A stretch of DNA of 64,000 nucleotides from Lachnospiraceae bacterium (GTDB lineage: Bacteria > Bacillota > Clostridia > Lachnospirales > Lachnospiraceae), in assembly GCA_910574885.1 (NCBI GenBank), contig CAJTDD010000001.1, positions 253,973 through 317,972 of the forward strand. The letters run 5' to 3'. Position numbers and translations under genes: made by a program. The notes below the pieces were generated by a model, which did no database searches, was not told where the DNA came from, and was given only the letters and a program-made list of their open reading frames with translations. Positions 44,052-53,328 of this stretch are shown here, piece after piece. Every line of letters starts with the position of its first letter. Within the stretch, counting starts at the first letter, position 1.

Positions 44052-44068
44052 GGGAAATCGTTAAAAGA

Positions 44069-44124
44069 CCCTTCATAGATGAGACAGTTTTTAGATATCT
44101 GTGTTGTCTATGAAGGGTTTTTTA
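44069..44124 (+). terminator. Terminator of the rplU-rsfS run
   Basis: ACCCTTCATAGA (44069-44080) pairs with TCTATGAAGGGT (44108-44119), with a smaller nested hairpin in the loop, followed by a run of T to 44124. Confidence 0.88.
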
Positions 44125-44151
44125 TACGCTGAACCTGACTTTCCCCGGGAT

Positions 44152-44595
44152 TTAACCGCAGCATTCCCGGTACAGCACTTCCTGTATCAGCTTTGGCTGA
44201 ATCTCAGGATACGTCCACTGGTCGGATCTGACAGGCAGATTATCCATCAGGAGAACTTCCGCCATCTCACTGTTCAGTTTCTTCCGGAAGGTCTTAATAT
44301 CCGCAAAATACAGCATCCCAAACGTCTCTTTCCCGGACTGGTTCACCCGGTTTGACCCGGTCACAGAATATGCGCATACAGGCTCAATATGGAAATCTAC
44401 GGCGCCAGTCTCCTCCGAGAGTTCACGCTTGGCAGTATCCAATATCTTCTCCCGTCTTTCCCGATGCCCGCCGGGACATTCCAAAGTATCCCGATCCTTA
44501 TGCCGGCAGAATACCCATTTTCCTTCCGATGTTGCGACAATCACTGCAAATTTAAGCAGCCGGTCCTCGATTTGCTTGTAAAATCTGACTTTCAT
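44152..44595 (-). CDS. Nudix hydrolase
   Basis: A 147-residue hydrolase with a complete Nudix box (GX5EX7REUXEEXGU): begins GGHRERREK and ends RELSEETGA. It cleaves nucleoside diphosphate-linked substrates; the exact one is unknown. GGAGG precedes ATG 44595. It is 29 bases downstream of lexA on the same strand and may be in its SOS transcript. Confidence 0.88.
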   Translation of the reverse strand: MKVRFYKQIEDRLLKFAVIVATSEGKWVFCRHKDRDTLECPGGHRERREKILDTAKRELSEETGAVDFHIEPVCAYSVTGSNRVNQSGKETFGMLYFADIKTFRKKLNSEMAEVLLMDNLPVRSDQWTYPEIQPKLIQEVLYRECCG

Positions 44596-44624
44596 GAAAC
44601 TTCCTCCAATGGTTCTATGTAAGA

Positions 44625-45248
44625 TTATCTTTCGTTAAAAAAACGGAAAACCCCGATTACTTTGCCAAGAATCTGCACGTCCGTCACAATAATCGGCTCC
44701 ATCGTGTCATTCTCAGGCTGGAGCCGGATATGTCCGTCTTCCTTGTAAAATGTCTTCACGGTAGCCCCATCCTCAATCAAGGCGACCACCATGTCGCCGT
44801 CATGGGCAGTGGAGAGCTGCTCCACAAGCACCATATCGCCGCTTAGGATTCCTGCATTCACCATGCTTTCTCCCTTTACCCGGAGCATGAACGTCTGGTT
44901 ATTCGGCATATACTCCATAGGGATCGGAAAGTAGTTCTCCACGTTCTGTTCCGCCAGTATGGGTTCCCCTGCGGCAACACGCCCTATAATCGGCACATTC
45001 ACCATCTCCCGGCGCATAAAATTAAATGAATCGTCCAGAATCTCAATCGCCCTTGGCTTGGTGGGGTCACGGCGGATATAACCGTTCTTCTCAAGAGTCT
45101 CCAGATGTGAATGAACCGAAGAGGTAGACTTGAGATGAACCGCCTCACAGATATCCCGGACTGCAGGCGGAAACCCCCGTTCTAATATCTGTGATTTGAT
45201 ATATTCTAATATTTCCTTCTGCTTCGGACTTATCTTACCTTGTCCCAT
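44625..45248 (-). CDS. lexA: LexA repressor
   Basis: The SOS repressor, 207 residues. A winged-helix DNA-binding domain lies at 1-70, and a C-terminal S24 domain has cleavage site A93-G94 (VAAGEP), catalytic S128 (GESM) and K165 (ATVKTF). AAAGGAGG lies 6 bases before ATG 45248. Candidate SOS boxes are found in its upstream region at 45365-45391. Confidence 0.96.
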   Translation of the reverse strand: MGQGKISPKQKEILEYIKSQILERGFPPAVRDICEAVHLKSTSSVHSHLETLEKNGYIRRDPTKPRAIEILDDSFNFMRREMVNVPIIGRVAAGEPILAEQNVENYFPIPMEYMPNNQTFMLRVKGESMVNAGILSGDMVLVEQLSTAHDGDMVVALIEDGATVKTFYKEDGHIRLQPENDTMEPIIVTDVQILGKVIGVFRFFNER

Positions 45249-45364
45249 ATAAAACCTCCTTTTTGTCAAATTAATTCATTCACCACAACTTCTATATTCC
45301 GTGAACGAAGGAATTCTACTTATCAAATTCATAATTCTATTTTAACACAAGACACCGGAAATAG

Positions 45365-45391
45365 CAAACAGATGTTTAGAAAATATGTTCG
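45365..45391. promoter_or_regulatory. Two adjacent LexA (SOS) box-like sites
   Basis: CAAACAGATGTTTAG (45365-45379) and GAAAATATGTTCG (45379-45391) resemble the Firmicutes consensus CGAACRNRYGTTYG, each with one or two mismatches. They lie about 120-140 bases before lexA and about 80 bases before the recombinase promoter. The rest of 45249-45581 holds only promoters. Confidence 0.45.
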
Positions 45392-45471
45392 GAAATATTT
45401 TCTTTTTAAAAAAGAGGAGTATATGCTGTTTCTTATATCTATACGACAAATACCGATTTTTCCAAAAGATG

Positions 45472-45500
45472 TAGACAAAAAGCAACATTCGTGTTATAAT
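45472..45500 (+). promoter_or_regulatory. Promoter of the tyrosine recombinase gene
   Basis: TAGACA at 45472-45477, 17 bases, and TATAAT at 45495-45500, with TGT giving an extended -10. Confidence 0.7.
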
Positions 45501-45581
45501 AACCCATATTATCACATATTTTGAAGGTTTGGGAGTTCCTTCAATCTATAGTGTATTTAATTAGTAAGGAGGTATTTTTCT

Positions 45582-46640
45582 ATGGCAGAAACCAAGAATT
45601 ATCATGAACAGACCCGCATTGACCAGACCATCCGTCTCCGCGAAGTCTTAAAATCCCTGCCGCCTTTTGCCAAGGATTATTTTCGAGCAATTGAGCCGAA
45701 ATCCTCAGCAAAGACAAGAATCAATTATGCATACGATGTCCGGATCTTTTTTCATTTCCTGATGGAGAACAATCCTGTGTACAAGGATTACTCCATTGAC
45801 CAATTCCGGGTGGACGATTTAGAAAAACTGGAACCTGTGGATATTGAGGAATACATGGAATATTTAAAGGTCTATGAGCGGGAAAATGAAATGATTACCA
45901 ACGGTGAAAAAGGCCTTGCCCGCAAGATGTCCGCACTTCGTAGTTTCTATAGTTACTACTATAAACATCAGATAATCACGAAGAATCCTACATTACTGGT
46001 AGACATGCCCAAGCTGCACGATAAGGCGATTATCCGGTTGGATACGGACGAGGTCGCGTCGCTTCTGGATTTTGTGGAAAATTGCGGCAGCCAGTTATCC
46101 GGACAGGCCCTTACCTATTATAATAAGACGAAAGAACGTGATTTGGCGATTCTGACATTACTTTTGGGAACCGGTATCCGTGTATCGGAATGTGTGGGCC
46201 TGGACTTGAATGATGTGGACTTTAAGAATAATGGAATCACCGTGACCCGCAAGGGCGGCAACCAGATGACCGTTTATTTCGGCGATGAAGTCGCAGAAGC
46301 GCTTTCTAACTATATAGAAGGCAGCCGCAAATCGATTACTCCCCTCTCCGGCCATGAGAATGCTTTGTTCCTATCCACCCAGAAGCGCCGCATGGGCATA
46401 CAGGCGATTGAAAATATGGTGAAAAAGTATGCCCGTCAGGTGACGCCCAACAAGAAAATTACGCCCCATAAGCTGCGCAGCACCTATGGTACGACTTTAT
46501 ATAAGGAAACCGGAGATATTTACCTTGTGGCTGACGTATTGGGCCACAAAGACGTCAATACCACGAAGAAGCACTATGCGGCAATCGACGAAGACCGGCG
46601 CAGGCGCGCGGCATCGGCTGTAAAGCTGCGGGAATGCTGA
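45582..46640 (+). CDS. Tyrosine recombinase, XerS-like
   Basis: The 352-residue recombinase has the full catalytic set R200 (GTGIRVSE), K224, H296 and R299 (HKLRS), H322 (LGHKD) and Y332. The long N-terminal SAM-like region (about 1-145, with TRINYAYDVRIFFHFL) and the length resemble streptococcal XerS, which works alone at difSL, more than XerC or XerD (about 300 residues). It is therefore likely a chromosome dimer resolvase rather than a phage integrase; no phage or att repeats are near. Good GGAGG before the ATG. Confidence 0.82.
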   Translation: MAETKNYHEQTRIDQTIRLREVLKSLPPFAKDYFRAIEPKSSAKTRINYAYDVRIFFHFLMENNPVYKDYSIDQFRVDDLEKLEPVDIEEYMEYLKVYERENEMITNGEKGLARKMSALRSFYSYYYKHQIITKNPTLLVDMPKLHDKAIIRLDTDEVASLLDFVENCGSQLSGQALTYYNKTKERDLAILTLLLGTGIRVSECVGLDLNDVDFKNNGITVTRKGGNQMTVYFGDEVAEALSNYIEGSRKSITPLSGHENALFLSTQKRRMGIQAIENMVKKYARQVTPNKKITPHKLRSTYGTTLYKETGDIYLVADVLGHKDVNTTKKHYAAIDEDRRRRAASAVKLREC

Positions 46641-46689
46641 ACAAAAATGAAGAGATAAGAGAGATAAACAGGAAAGGATTTAGAATAAC

Positions 46690-47430
46690 ATGAAAATGCA
46701 GCAGCTCCTAAGCTATACGCGGAAGGCAGTCGATGAGTATACGATGATACAGGAAGGCGACCATATTGCAGTCGGCATTTCCGGCGGGAAGGACAGCCTG
46801 ACACTGCTCTATGCCATGCATGGCTTGAAAAGATTCTACCCCAGGCCTTTCAAATTGTCGGCGGTCACGGTGGATTTAGGCTATTCAGAATGCGATTTTT
46901 CACCTGTGACAAGGCTTTGCAGGGAACTTGACGTGCCATACCAGATTGTCAAGACGGATATCGCCCGCATTCTGTTTGAGGAACGAAAGGAAAGCAATCC
47001 CTGTTCCCTGTGCGCCAAGATGCGCAAAGGCGCCCTGAATACGGCTGTAAAAGAGATGGGCTGTAATAAGGTCGCATATGCGCACCACAAGGATGATATC
47101 ATCGAGACGATGCTTCTCTCCATGCTCTTTGAGGGACGGTTCTATTCTTTCTCCCCGCGCAGTTATCTGGATCGCATGGAGCTGACCGTCGTCCGCCCGA
47201 TGATGTTTGTGGAAGAGGCGGATGTCATTGGATTCCGGAACAGGTATGATCTTCCTGTGGTAACGAGCCGGTGTCCCATCGACGGATTTACGAAACGTCA
47301 ATACGCCAAGGAACTGGTGTCACAGTTGAACCACGAACATCCCGGGGCAAAACAGCGGATGTTCACGGCAATCCTGAACGGCAGGATTGACGGCTGGCCC
47401 GAACGTATCCTACAGAAAAAAAGCAGGTAA
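46690..47430 (+). CDS. TtcA-family tRNA 2-thiocytidine synthase-like PP-loop ATPase
   Basis: A 246-residue protein with PP-loop SGGKDS (31-36), a CXXC pair (C105, C108) and AHHKDDIIETMLL. This is the TtcA group that thiolates C32 of tRNA using an Fe-S cluster, though a third cysteine is not clear (candidate in TSRCPID). AAAGGA is about 12 bases before ATG 46690. It ends before a long hairpin. Confidence 0.82.
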   Translation: MKMQQLLSYTRKAVDEYTMIQEGDHIAVGISGGKDSLTLLYAMHGLKRFYPRPFKLSAVTVDLGYSECDFSPVTRLCRELDVPYQIVKTDIARILFEERKESNPCSLCAKMRKGALNTAVKEMGCNKVAYAHHKDDIIETMLLSMLFEGRFYSFSPRSYLDRMELTVVRPMMFVEEADVIGFRNRYDLPVVTSRCPIDGFTKRQYAKELVSQLNHEHPGAKQRMFTAILNGRIDGWPERILQKKSR

Positions 47431-47443
47431 GGAAAAGTCACAA

Positions 47444-47491
47444 AAGGGGCGCCGCAAAATACCGCTTAGCAGCTATTTTACGGCGCCCCTT
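47444..47491. terminator. Long hairpin between convergent genes
   Basis: AAGGGGCGCCG (47444-47454) pairs with CGGCGCCCCTT (47481-47491), and AAAATA pairs with TATTTT further in (a C/A mismatch between). On the minus strand the stem is followed by TTTTG; on the plus strand only by two T. It probably ends the minus-strand transcript and may also stop the plus one. Confidence 0.65.
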
Positions 47492-47551
47492 GATATCCGG
47501 GTACGCTACACGCTCCTATCTCCTACCTATGGACTGCCGGACAACATGAAC

Positions 47552-48196
47552 TTACAGCTTCTTATCCCCATCTTTCTCTTTCAGCTCCACCAGCATCTTA
47601 ATAGCGTCAGCCGTCCCCTGAATCCCCAGCTTAGAACTATTCAGGCAGAAATCGTAGCTGTCGGCAGCTCCCCATTTTTTATTGCTGTAATAATTATAAT
47701 AACTTGACCGCTTCTTATCTGTCTTTAAAATCAAATCCTTTGCCTTCGCATCCGTCAAATCATAGATACGTGCAATACGACGGATACGGACGTCCAAATC
47801 TGCATAGATGAACAGCCGGACAACATTCTCATACTCCTCCAACGCATAATCTGCGCAGCGTCCCACCAGAATACACGGTCCTTCATCAGCAATCTTCTTA
47901 ATCGCGTCGAACTGTGCCAGAAATACCTTGTGATTGATAGGCATATCTGTATAGCTTCCTGAGGTATACCCCAGAGAATAGGTATCCATAACCAGAGAAT
48001 ACAGGAAACTATTAGTCGGCTTCTCGTCATGGGTCTCAAAAAGTTCCTGACAGATCCCGCTTTCCTTGGCGGCGCGGTCAAGCATCTCTTTGTCATACAG
48101 CTTAATGCCAAGCTCATCGGCAACCTTATAGCCAATCTCCCTCCCTGCACTGCCATATTGTCTTCCTATTGTGATAATTGTATTTGTTTTTGCCAT
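47552..48196 (-). CDS. Cytidylate kinase-like family protein
   Basis: The 214-residue P-loop protein has TIGRQYGSAGREIG at the N-terminus (the Cytidylate_kin2 family phosphate loop) and ILVGRCADYAL. Members are NMP-kinase-like but of unproven substrate; it is not the essential Cmk. AGGAG lies about 9 bases before ATG 48196. Single gene unit. Confidence 0.82.
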   Translation of the reverse strand: MAKTNTIITIGRQYGSAGREIGYKVADELGIKLYDKEMLDRAAKESGICQELFETHDEKPTNSFLYSLVMDTYSLGYTSGSYTDMPINHKVFLAQFDAIKKIADEGPCILVGRCADYALEEYENVVRLFIYADLDVRIRRIARIYDLTDAKAKDLILKTDKKRSSYYNYYSNKKWGAADSYDFCLNSSKLGIQGTADAIKMLVELKEKDGDKKL

Positions 48197-48263
48197 ACGA
48201 ATCACGCTCCTATAAATTGATGGTTCTATTATATAACAATTTGACGGAATTGTATATTATTTT

Positions 48264-49199
48264 CTAAAAATTTATTTTTTCAAGGCTGCCGCCCCTGAAA
48301 CGCTCTAATAATTCCTTCATATATTCCGGCAGAGGCGCATCCACTTCCAGATATTCCCCGGTTTCCGGATGAATCAGCCCCAGCGTCTTTGCATGCAAAG
48401 TCTGGCCGGTAAGCCCGGGAATCGGGCATTTCCGAGGCCCATAGACAGCATCCCCAAGCAGCGGATGGCCGATACTGGCCATGTGGACGCGAATCTGATG
48501 TGTACGCCCAGTTTCCAGCTCGCACTGGATAAAGGTGAATGCCCCGAACCTCTCCAAAACCTTATAGTGGGTCACGGCACGCTTTCCATTCTTTGCATGG
48601 ACGCTCATCCGTTTTCGTTCCGTCGGATGCCTGCCAATCGGTGCATCCACAGTCCCTGAATCTGCTTTCAGGTTCCCGTGAACTACCGCCACATAGATTC
48701 TCCGTATGGAATGCTCCTTCAACTGCTCTGCAAGGCTTTGGTGCGCCTTATCATTCTTACACACCACAAGGGAGCCTGTCGTATCCATATCGATTCTGTG
48801 GACGATTCCCGGACGCAACATTCCATTGATTCCGGATAACTCCTGCCTGCAGTGATACATCAGGGCATTGACCAGAGTGCCGCTTAAATGGCCTGGAGCC
48901 GGATGTACCACCATCTGCTTAGGCTTATTGACAATAATAATGTCCGAGTCCTCGTACAAGATATTGAGGGGAATCTCCTCCGCTTCGATCTCAGGCTCCC
49001 TGGCATCCGGCACCGTAATCTCAAGGCGGTCTCCAATCAGGAGCCTGTAACTTGCTTTCACAGGCTCCCCATTCACCACAACATTCTCGGTTTTTATGAG
49101 TTTCTGCACATAGGACCTGGAACGGTCAGGCATTGCTTCAGCGAGATAACGGTCAATCCGCTCCCCCTCCTGGCTCTCTACGATGAACAATTCTTTCAA
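48264..49199 (-). CDS. RluD-like 23S rRNA pseudouridine synthase
   Basis: The 311-residue enzyme has an N-terminal S4 domain and the RluD catalytic motif HRIDMDTSGS, with RTHQIRVHMA. The start is a TTG at 49199, 6 bases after AAGGAGG. It overlaps the end of lspA by 47 bases; lspA-rluD is a standard order (B. subtilis lsp-rluD/ylyB). Confidence 0.9.
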   Translation of the reverse strand: MKELFIVESQEGERIDRYLAEAMPDRSRSYVQKLIKTENVVVNGEPVKASYRLLIGDRLEITVPDAREPEIEAEEIPLNILYEDSDIIIVNKPKQMVVHPAPGHLSGTLVNALMYHCRQELSGINGMLRPGIVHRIDMDTTGSLVVCKNDKAHQSLAEQLKEHSIRRIYVAVVHGNLKADSGTVDAPIGRHPTERKRMSVHAKNGKRAVTHYKVLERFGAFTFIQCELETGRTHQIRVHMASIGHPLLGDAVYGPRKCPIPGLTGQTLHAKTLGLIHPETGEYLEVDAPLPEYMKELLERFRGGSLEKINF

Positions 49200-49710
49200 G
49201 GTCTTCCTCCTTATAGTAGAAACAGACGAGTACTGCCAACAAAAATGTAGACACCGTCACATAGATATCCGCCACATTAAAAATCGGGAAATCAATCAGT
49301 TTAAAATACAAAAAATCCACCACGTAATTCAACACAATCCGGTCTACACAATTCCCCCATGCGCCCGCCATAATAAAGACAGCACAGACGCAAAGAGGCA
49401 CAAAGCGTCTCTCCATTGGAACTTTCAAAAAGAACCAGATAAATGCGATACTGATCAGGAATACACTCACGAAAAAGAAAATCATCTGATTCTGGAACAG
49501 CCCGAACGCAGCCCCCCTGTTCTCTAAATATTCCAACTGGAATACCCCGTCCCAGATAATGAACGGCGTATTCCCTTTCAAATTCTCCAAGACCAGATGT
49601 TTCGTGAACTGATCTAGAAAGACCAGCACGGAAACCGCCGTAACGGCGGCAAGGTAGTATATCTTCCTGTCTGCTTTCTTTTCCTTCACAGTAGTATTTG
49701 TTTCTGCCAT
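49153..49710 (-). CDS. lspA: Lipoprotein signal peptidase
   Basis: A 185-residue four-helix membrane aspartyl protease (signal peptidase II) with the family motifs NRGAAFG, NCVDR (catalytic Asp) and FNVADIY (second Asp). AGGGGG before ATG 49710 sets the start; 23 extra codons upstream would be unusual. It would process the lipoproteins encoded in this window. Confidence 0.94.
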   Translation of the reverse strand: MAETNTTVKEKKADRKIYYLAAVTAVSVLVFLDQFTKHLVLENLKGNTPFIIWDGVFQLEYLENRGAAFGLFQNQMIFFFVSVFLISIAFIWFFLKVPMERRFVPLCVCAVFIMAGAWGNCVDRIVLNYVVDFLYFKLIDFPIFNVADIYVTVSTFLLAVLVCFYYKEEDLERIVHRREPGGGAD

Positions 49711-49786
49711 ATTACCCCCTATCCGGCACAATCTGCCATGCCATCCATACGGCACAGGAAATGACGCCGCCCCTCTCAAAAGTATT

Positions 49787-50593
49787 TTAAATATATTTTC
49801 GTACAGCGGTAAGATACCGCCCCTTTTTCGTCTCTTTCATTATCCCGTCATAAACAATACGCCCCATCTTCCGGACTGAGATGATATCCCCTTCCTTCAG
49901 GCGGTATCCGTTGCTTGTCACCAGTTTCCCGTTGACGAACACCTTCCCTCCCTCAATATAATCTGTAATCTTGCTCCTGGACAGAGGAAACGCAAGGGAA
50001 AGTACCGTATCTAACCGAATAGACGCAACGGTACCTTTGATTTCTTCATACTTTGGCTCATAATCATCCGGGAGATCCTGGCTTACGCTGACTATGACCG
50101 AAGTATGCCGGATTCTTGTCAGATGTTCCCTCACATAGTCCGCCAGCTCCTCCCTGACGAATAACAATGCATGATTGCCGTCCACCATAATATCCCCCAG
50201 TTTGCACCGTTCAATACCAAGGTTCATCACTGCACCCAGATAATCCCGATGGGTCAGTTCTTCACAGAACTTCTGGTTTTGCGGCCCAATCCTAAGAATC
50301 CGTATGGGATACTGCAAGGCATCCTTACACTGCCTAGCCGAATCCCCGCCAAATCCATCCCAATCCGGGAACGCATAAAGAGCATCAGGTAGAAAAGCAA
50401 CCATCTGACGCTCTGATAGACCATACCCTCCGTAAGTCACATACTGAGATTGGAATTGATGCTTAGGCGTGGTATGCAGGATATTCAATTCGTTGAGATT
50501 GAGAAAATCACTGAACGTTACAATCCCGCGGATGTACGCCGTCCGTGAAAGCTCAATCAGCCTCTTTTGTAATAATGTCTCTTCTTTGTTCAT
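49787..50593 (-). CDS. ylmH: YlmH-type S4-domain RNA-binding protein
   Basis: The 268-residue protein has an N-terminal region (TFSDFLNLNE) and a C-terminal S4 domain (about 185-245, RLDTVLSLAFPLSRSK). It belongs to the sepF gene neighbourhood as in B. subtilis ylm genes. Recent work in Bacilli links it to ribosome rescue. Ribosome site is weak. Confidence 0.88.
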   Translation of the reverse strand: MNKEETLLQKRLIELSRTAYIRGIVTFSDFLNLNELNILHTTPKHQFQSQYVTYGGYGLSERQMVAFLPDALYAFPDWDGFGGDSARQCKDALQYPIRILRIGPQNQKFCEELTHRDYLGAVMNLGIERCKLGDIMVDGNHALLFVREELADYVREHLTRIRHTSVIVSVSQDLPDDYEPKYEEIKGTVASIRLDTVLSLAFPLSRSKITDYIEGGKVFVNGKLVTSNGYRLKEGDIISVRKMGRIVYDGIMKETKKGRYLTAVRKYI

Positions 50594-50617
50594 GATTCAT
50601 AAACCTAAACCTGTATC

Positions 50618-51187
50618 CTAGAATCTGGAACGCATGGAAGAAGCGTCGAAAGAAGTATTCAGAAGATCCTGTAAATCCCCTGATATATCGACGTTCGTAG
50701 GCGTTACCAGGAATATGTAATTCGATATCTTCTGTAGATTGCCGCTGATTGCAAAAGCAGCGCCCGAAGTAAAGTCGATAATACGCTGGGCAATCTCCAG
50801 ATCCAGCCCTTCCAGATTCAAAATTACCGTACGCCCGCTTAACAGAGTCTCCGTAATCTCCCTTGCATCCTCTACAGAATTCGGCTTGATAACACAGACC
50901 TCCATACTGACGCCGCTATTCCTTCTGGACGCCGGCTGGCGCATCGGAGTTACTTTGTTATTGTTACTGCTTGGGCGAGACTGTCTGGACGTCCGTGCCG
51001 GAGGCTCATAATCATAATCGTCCTCCTCAGTGTCATAGGACTCTTCTCTTCCACGTCGGAAAAAGCCACCCCTTTTTGGCTTCTCCTCGTAATCGTCCTC
51101 ATAATCGTCGTCAAAGAACTCGTCGTCCTCATAATCGTCGTCGTCACTCAGCCTCATAATATCTAAAAATTTATCTAATACTCCCAT
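50618..51187 (-). CDS. sepF: Cell division protein SepF
   Basis: The 189-residue FtsZ-membrane anchor has a short amphipathic N-terminus (MGVLDKFLDIMRL), a long Asp/Glu-rich linker with Arg/Ser stretches (about 14-95) and the C-terminal SepF domain (from about 100, with the stretch DLEIAQRIIDFTSGA). AGGAG precedes ATG 51187. The neighbours are yggS and ylmH. Confidence 0.93.
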   Translation of the reverse strand: MGVLDKFLDIMRLSDDDDYEDDEFFDDDYEDDYEEKPKRGGFFRRGREESYDTEEDDYDYEPPARTSRQSRPSSNNNKVTPMRQPASRRNSGVSMEVCVIKPNSVEDAREITETLLSGRTVILNLEGLDLEIAQRIIDFTSGAAFAISGNLQKISNYIFLVTPTNVDISGDLQDLLNTSFDASSMRSRF

Positions 51188-51213
51188 ATGATAAATGCTC
51201 CTATCTTCCGTTA

Positions 51214-51909
51214 CTAGACTCTTGCATAATCGCGTGTACCAAAGATTCCGGTTCCCACCCGGACCATGGTTGCGCCCTCTTCTACGGCAACGGAGTAATC
51301 ATTCGTCATCCCCATAGACAGAACCCGCATAGTAATATTATCAACGTTTTTCTCCTTAATGTCAACAGATAATTTCCTTAACCTTTCAAAAATCACTCGA
51401 TTGTCCTCCGAATTTTCGACAAACGGAGCGATTGTCATGAGTCCCTGAACCCTGATATGCGGGAATTTTGCCACTTCTTCTACGAATCCTGGAAGTTCTT
51501 CGCAAGACACGCCAAATTTGCTCTCCTCCCCCGCAACATTTACCTCAATCAGGACATTTACCCTAATCGAATGCTTTGCCGCCTCCTTCTCAATCGTCTC
51601 GGCAAGACGGATGGAATCTACGGAGTGGATCATATCCACTTTATCGATGATATATTTTACCTTATTCCGCTGTAAATGCCCAATCATATGCCAATGGATG
51701 TCTTTTGGCAGCTCCTCATACTTATCCGCAAGTTCCTGCACCTTATTCTCGCCGAATACACGGACGCCAAGGTCATAAGCCTTCCTTAGCTCGCTGACAG
51801 GCTTTGTCTTGCTCACGGCAACCAGCGTCACCTCCTTCCGTGAACGATTGGCCCGTACACACGCCGCCTGAATCTCATTTTCCACAAACGCAAGGTTTTC
51901 TTTCAGCAT
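51214..51909 (-). CDS. YggS-family PLP homeostasis protein
   Basis: The 231-residue single-domain alanine-racemase-fold protein carries the PLP lysine in VAVSKTKP. HMIGHLQRNK, SVDSIRLAE and LSMGMTNDY are typical. It controls PLP levels, not a catalytic enzyme. It precedes sepF, as in many Firmicutes. Confidence 0.93.
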   Translation of the reverse strand: MLKENLAFVENEIQAACVRANRSRKEVTLVAVSKTKPVSELRKAYDLGVRVFGENKVQELADKYEELPKDIHWHMIGHLQRNKVKYIIDKVDMIHSVDSIRLAETIEKEAAKHSIRVNVLIEVNVAGEESKFGVSCEELPGFVEEVAKFPHIRVQGLMTIAPFVENSEDNRVIFERLRKLSVDIKEKNVDNITMRVLSMGMTNDYSVAVEEGATMVRVGTGIFGTRDYARV

Positions 51910-51939
51910 TTTTATCCGCCCCTTTCCAAATCCCCTTTG

Positions 51940-53316
51940 CTAAAACACCACATCATTTTCATCCACATCGGAGCCGTCCAAAGCGATATGGTCATAATTG
52001 GAAAGCCCATAATCGCTTCCCGACTCCACGATATAATAATCGTCGCTCTCACACAGGATATTCACCTGCTTGAACACGGCATAGCCCTTGTTGATATTGT
52101 ACACTCCTTTGATACTCTCTGTTCGGTTCAGGACGCAAGTATCTGACGAATCCGGCTTCACTAGAATCGTGTCCCCGTCAAATGCATCCGTACCCAGATA
52201 TGCCATTCCTGTCTCTTCGTCCCGGTCATAGATATTGACGCTTCTGAACTTAGGGGAACCGTCCTCTGTCTTTACAAGGACTCCCGTTTCCTTGCTGTTC
52301 CCACCCTGAGTCAGGTACTCTTCCGAAATCAGGTAAAATTTCTTGTCCGTAACTGCGGATTTTGGAATTTTAAGCCCGGACTCATCTTCCAAAATCAGCT
52401 CTAAATCCAGATAACGCTCCTTCGCATAGCGAATCATAGAACTGTCCATTGTCAATACGCCAAGATGCAGGTTCCCGGACTCCTGGACGGACAGCTCTGC
52501 CACCGCCGTCTCCTGGTCCTTAGAAAAACGGACGCGTACCAGCTCGATTTCCCGCATCTCATCCACCACTTCATCTGGCAGTAAGATCACTACTGTCCAG
52601 TTATCGTCTTTAATCAGTTTATAGACAGGATTCCCTGCCTTCACCTCCATATTATTCTTCAAGTCCGTCTTCTCGTAATTTTCTTTCGAGAACGTTGCCT
52701 CGGATATGTCGCTTAAAGAAGCCGTCTCGTATCCGTCCGTAGAATAGGCGATGATTCCGTCTGACGCAGCCTGATAGATATGGATACCGCTGTTCTCCTG
52801 CCCTGCCATTGCGTTAAGCTGCGCCTGACGGTTCTGGTTCGACCTGCTCTCAAGCACCGTCGTTACCGTATCCTTCAGGCTATAGACTTCACTGAAACGC
52901 TCGTCCTGAAAACCTTCGGAAAAAGCCTGCATCCGAACCAGCATCGCCGCCTGTTCCTCCGACGATAATTTTTTTGATTCCTCGGAAACAGCGTCAGAAA
53001 AATCAAGTTCCTGTTCGGACAAGGTATATACCCGGGTCTTGACCCCCACCTTGCTGCCTTCTAAGGCAAAATAGTTGACATAACCGTCGGCTTCTGCCTG
53101 CACCACCACTTCGTTGCGCAGGACAAACCCCGTATACGCATTATCCCTGAGGATAGAACCCTCCCGCACTTCATAGGCAGACACGTGGGTCCCCGTCAGA
53201 TAAAGCAGGATTGTGACCACCAGATAGATGAAGATAATTCCAAAAATGGCAAGCCCAATATTCATATGTTTTTTGTTACGGTAAGCCTGTATATGGGCCA
53301 ATTTTTTCTCCGCCAA
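51940..53316 (-). CDS. HlyD-like membrane-anchored protein
   Basis: A 458-residue protein with one N-terminal membrane helix (about 19-42) and a long periplasm-side region. Its beginning (DGYVNYFALEGSKVGVKT) looks like a barrel-sandwich (biotinyl-lipoyl-like) domain of HlyD-type adaptors. No ABC or RND transporter is beside it. It lies directly before yggS-sepF, so a division or envelope role is possible (inference). The start is TTG 53316, with AGGAGG 8 bases before. Confidence 0.7.
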   Translation of the reverse strand: MAEKKLAHIQAYRNKKHMNIGLAIFGIIFIYLVVTILLYLTGTHVSAYEVREGSILRDNAYTGFVLRNEVVVQAEADGYVNYFALEGSKVGVKTRVYTLSEQELDFSDAVSEESKKLSSEEQAAMLVRMQAFSEGFQDERFSEVYSLKDTVTTVLESRSNQNRQAQLNAMAGQENSGIHIYQAASDGIIAYSTDGYETASLSDISEATFSKENYEKTDLKNNMEVKAGNPVYKLIKDDNWTVVILLPDEVVDEMREIELVRVRFSKDQETAVAELSVQESGNLHLGVLTMDSSMIRYAKERYLDLELILEDESGLKIPKSAVTDKKFYLISEEYLTQGGNSKETGVLVKTEDGSPKFRSVNIYDRDEETGMAYLGTDAFDGDTILVKPDSSDTCVLNRTESIKGVYNINKGYAVFKQVNILCESDDYYIVESGSDYGLSNYDHIALDGSDVDENDVVF

Positions 53317-53328
53317 ATGTCAAGCCTC

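Noticed and set aside
45582-46640. Phage or integrative-element integrase
   Set aside because: No att-like repeats, tRNA or phage genes nearby; sequence and length fit a housekeeping XerS-like protein better.
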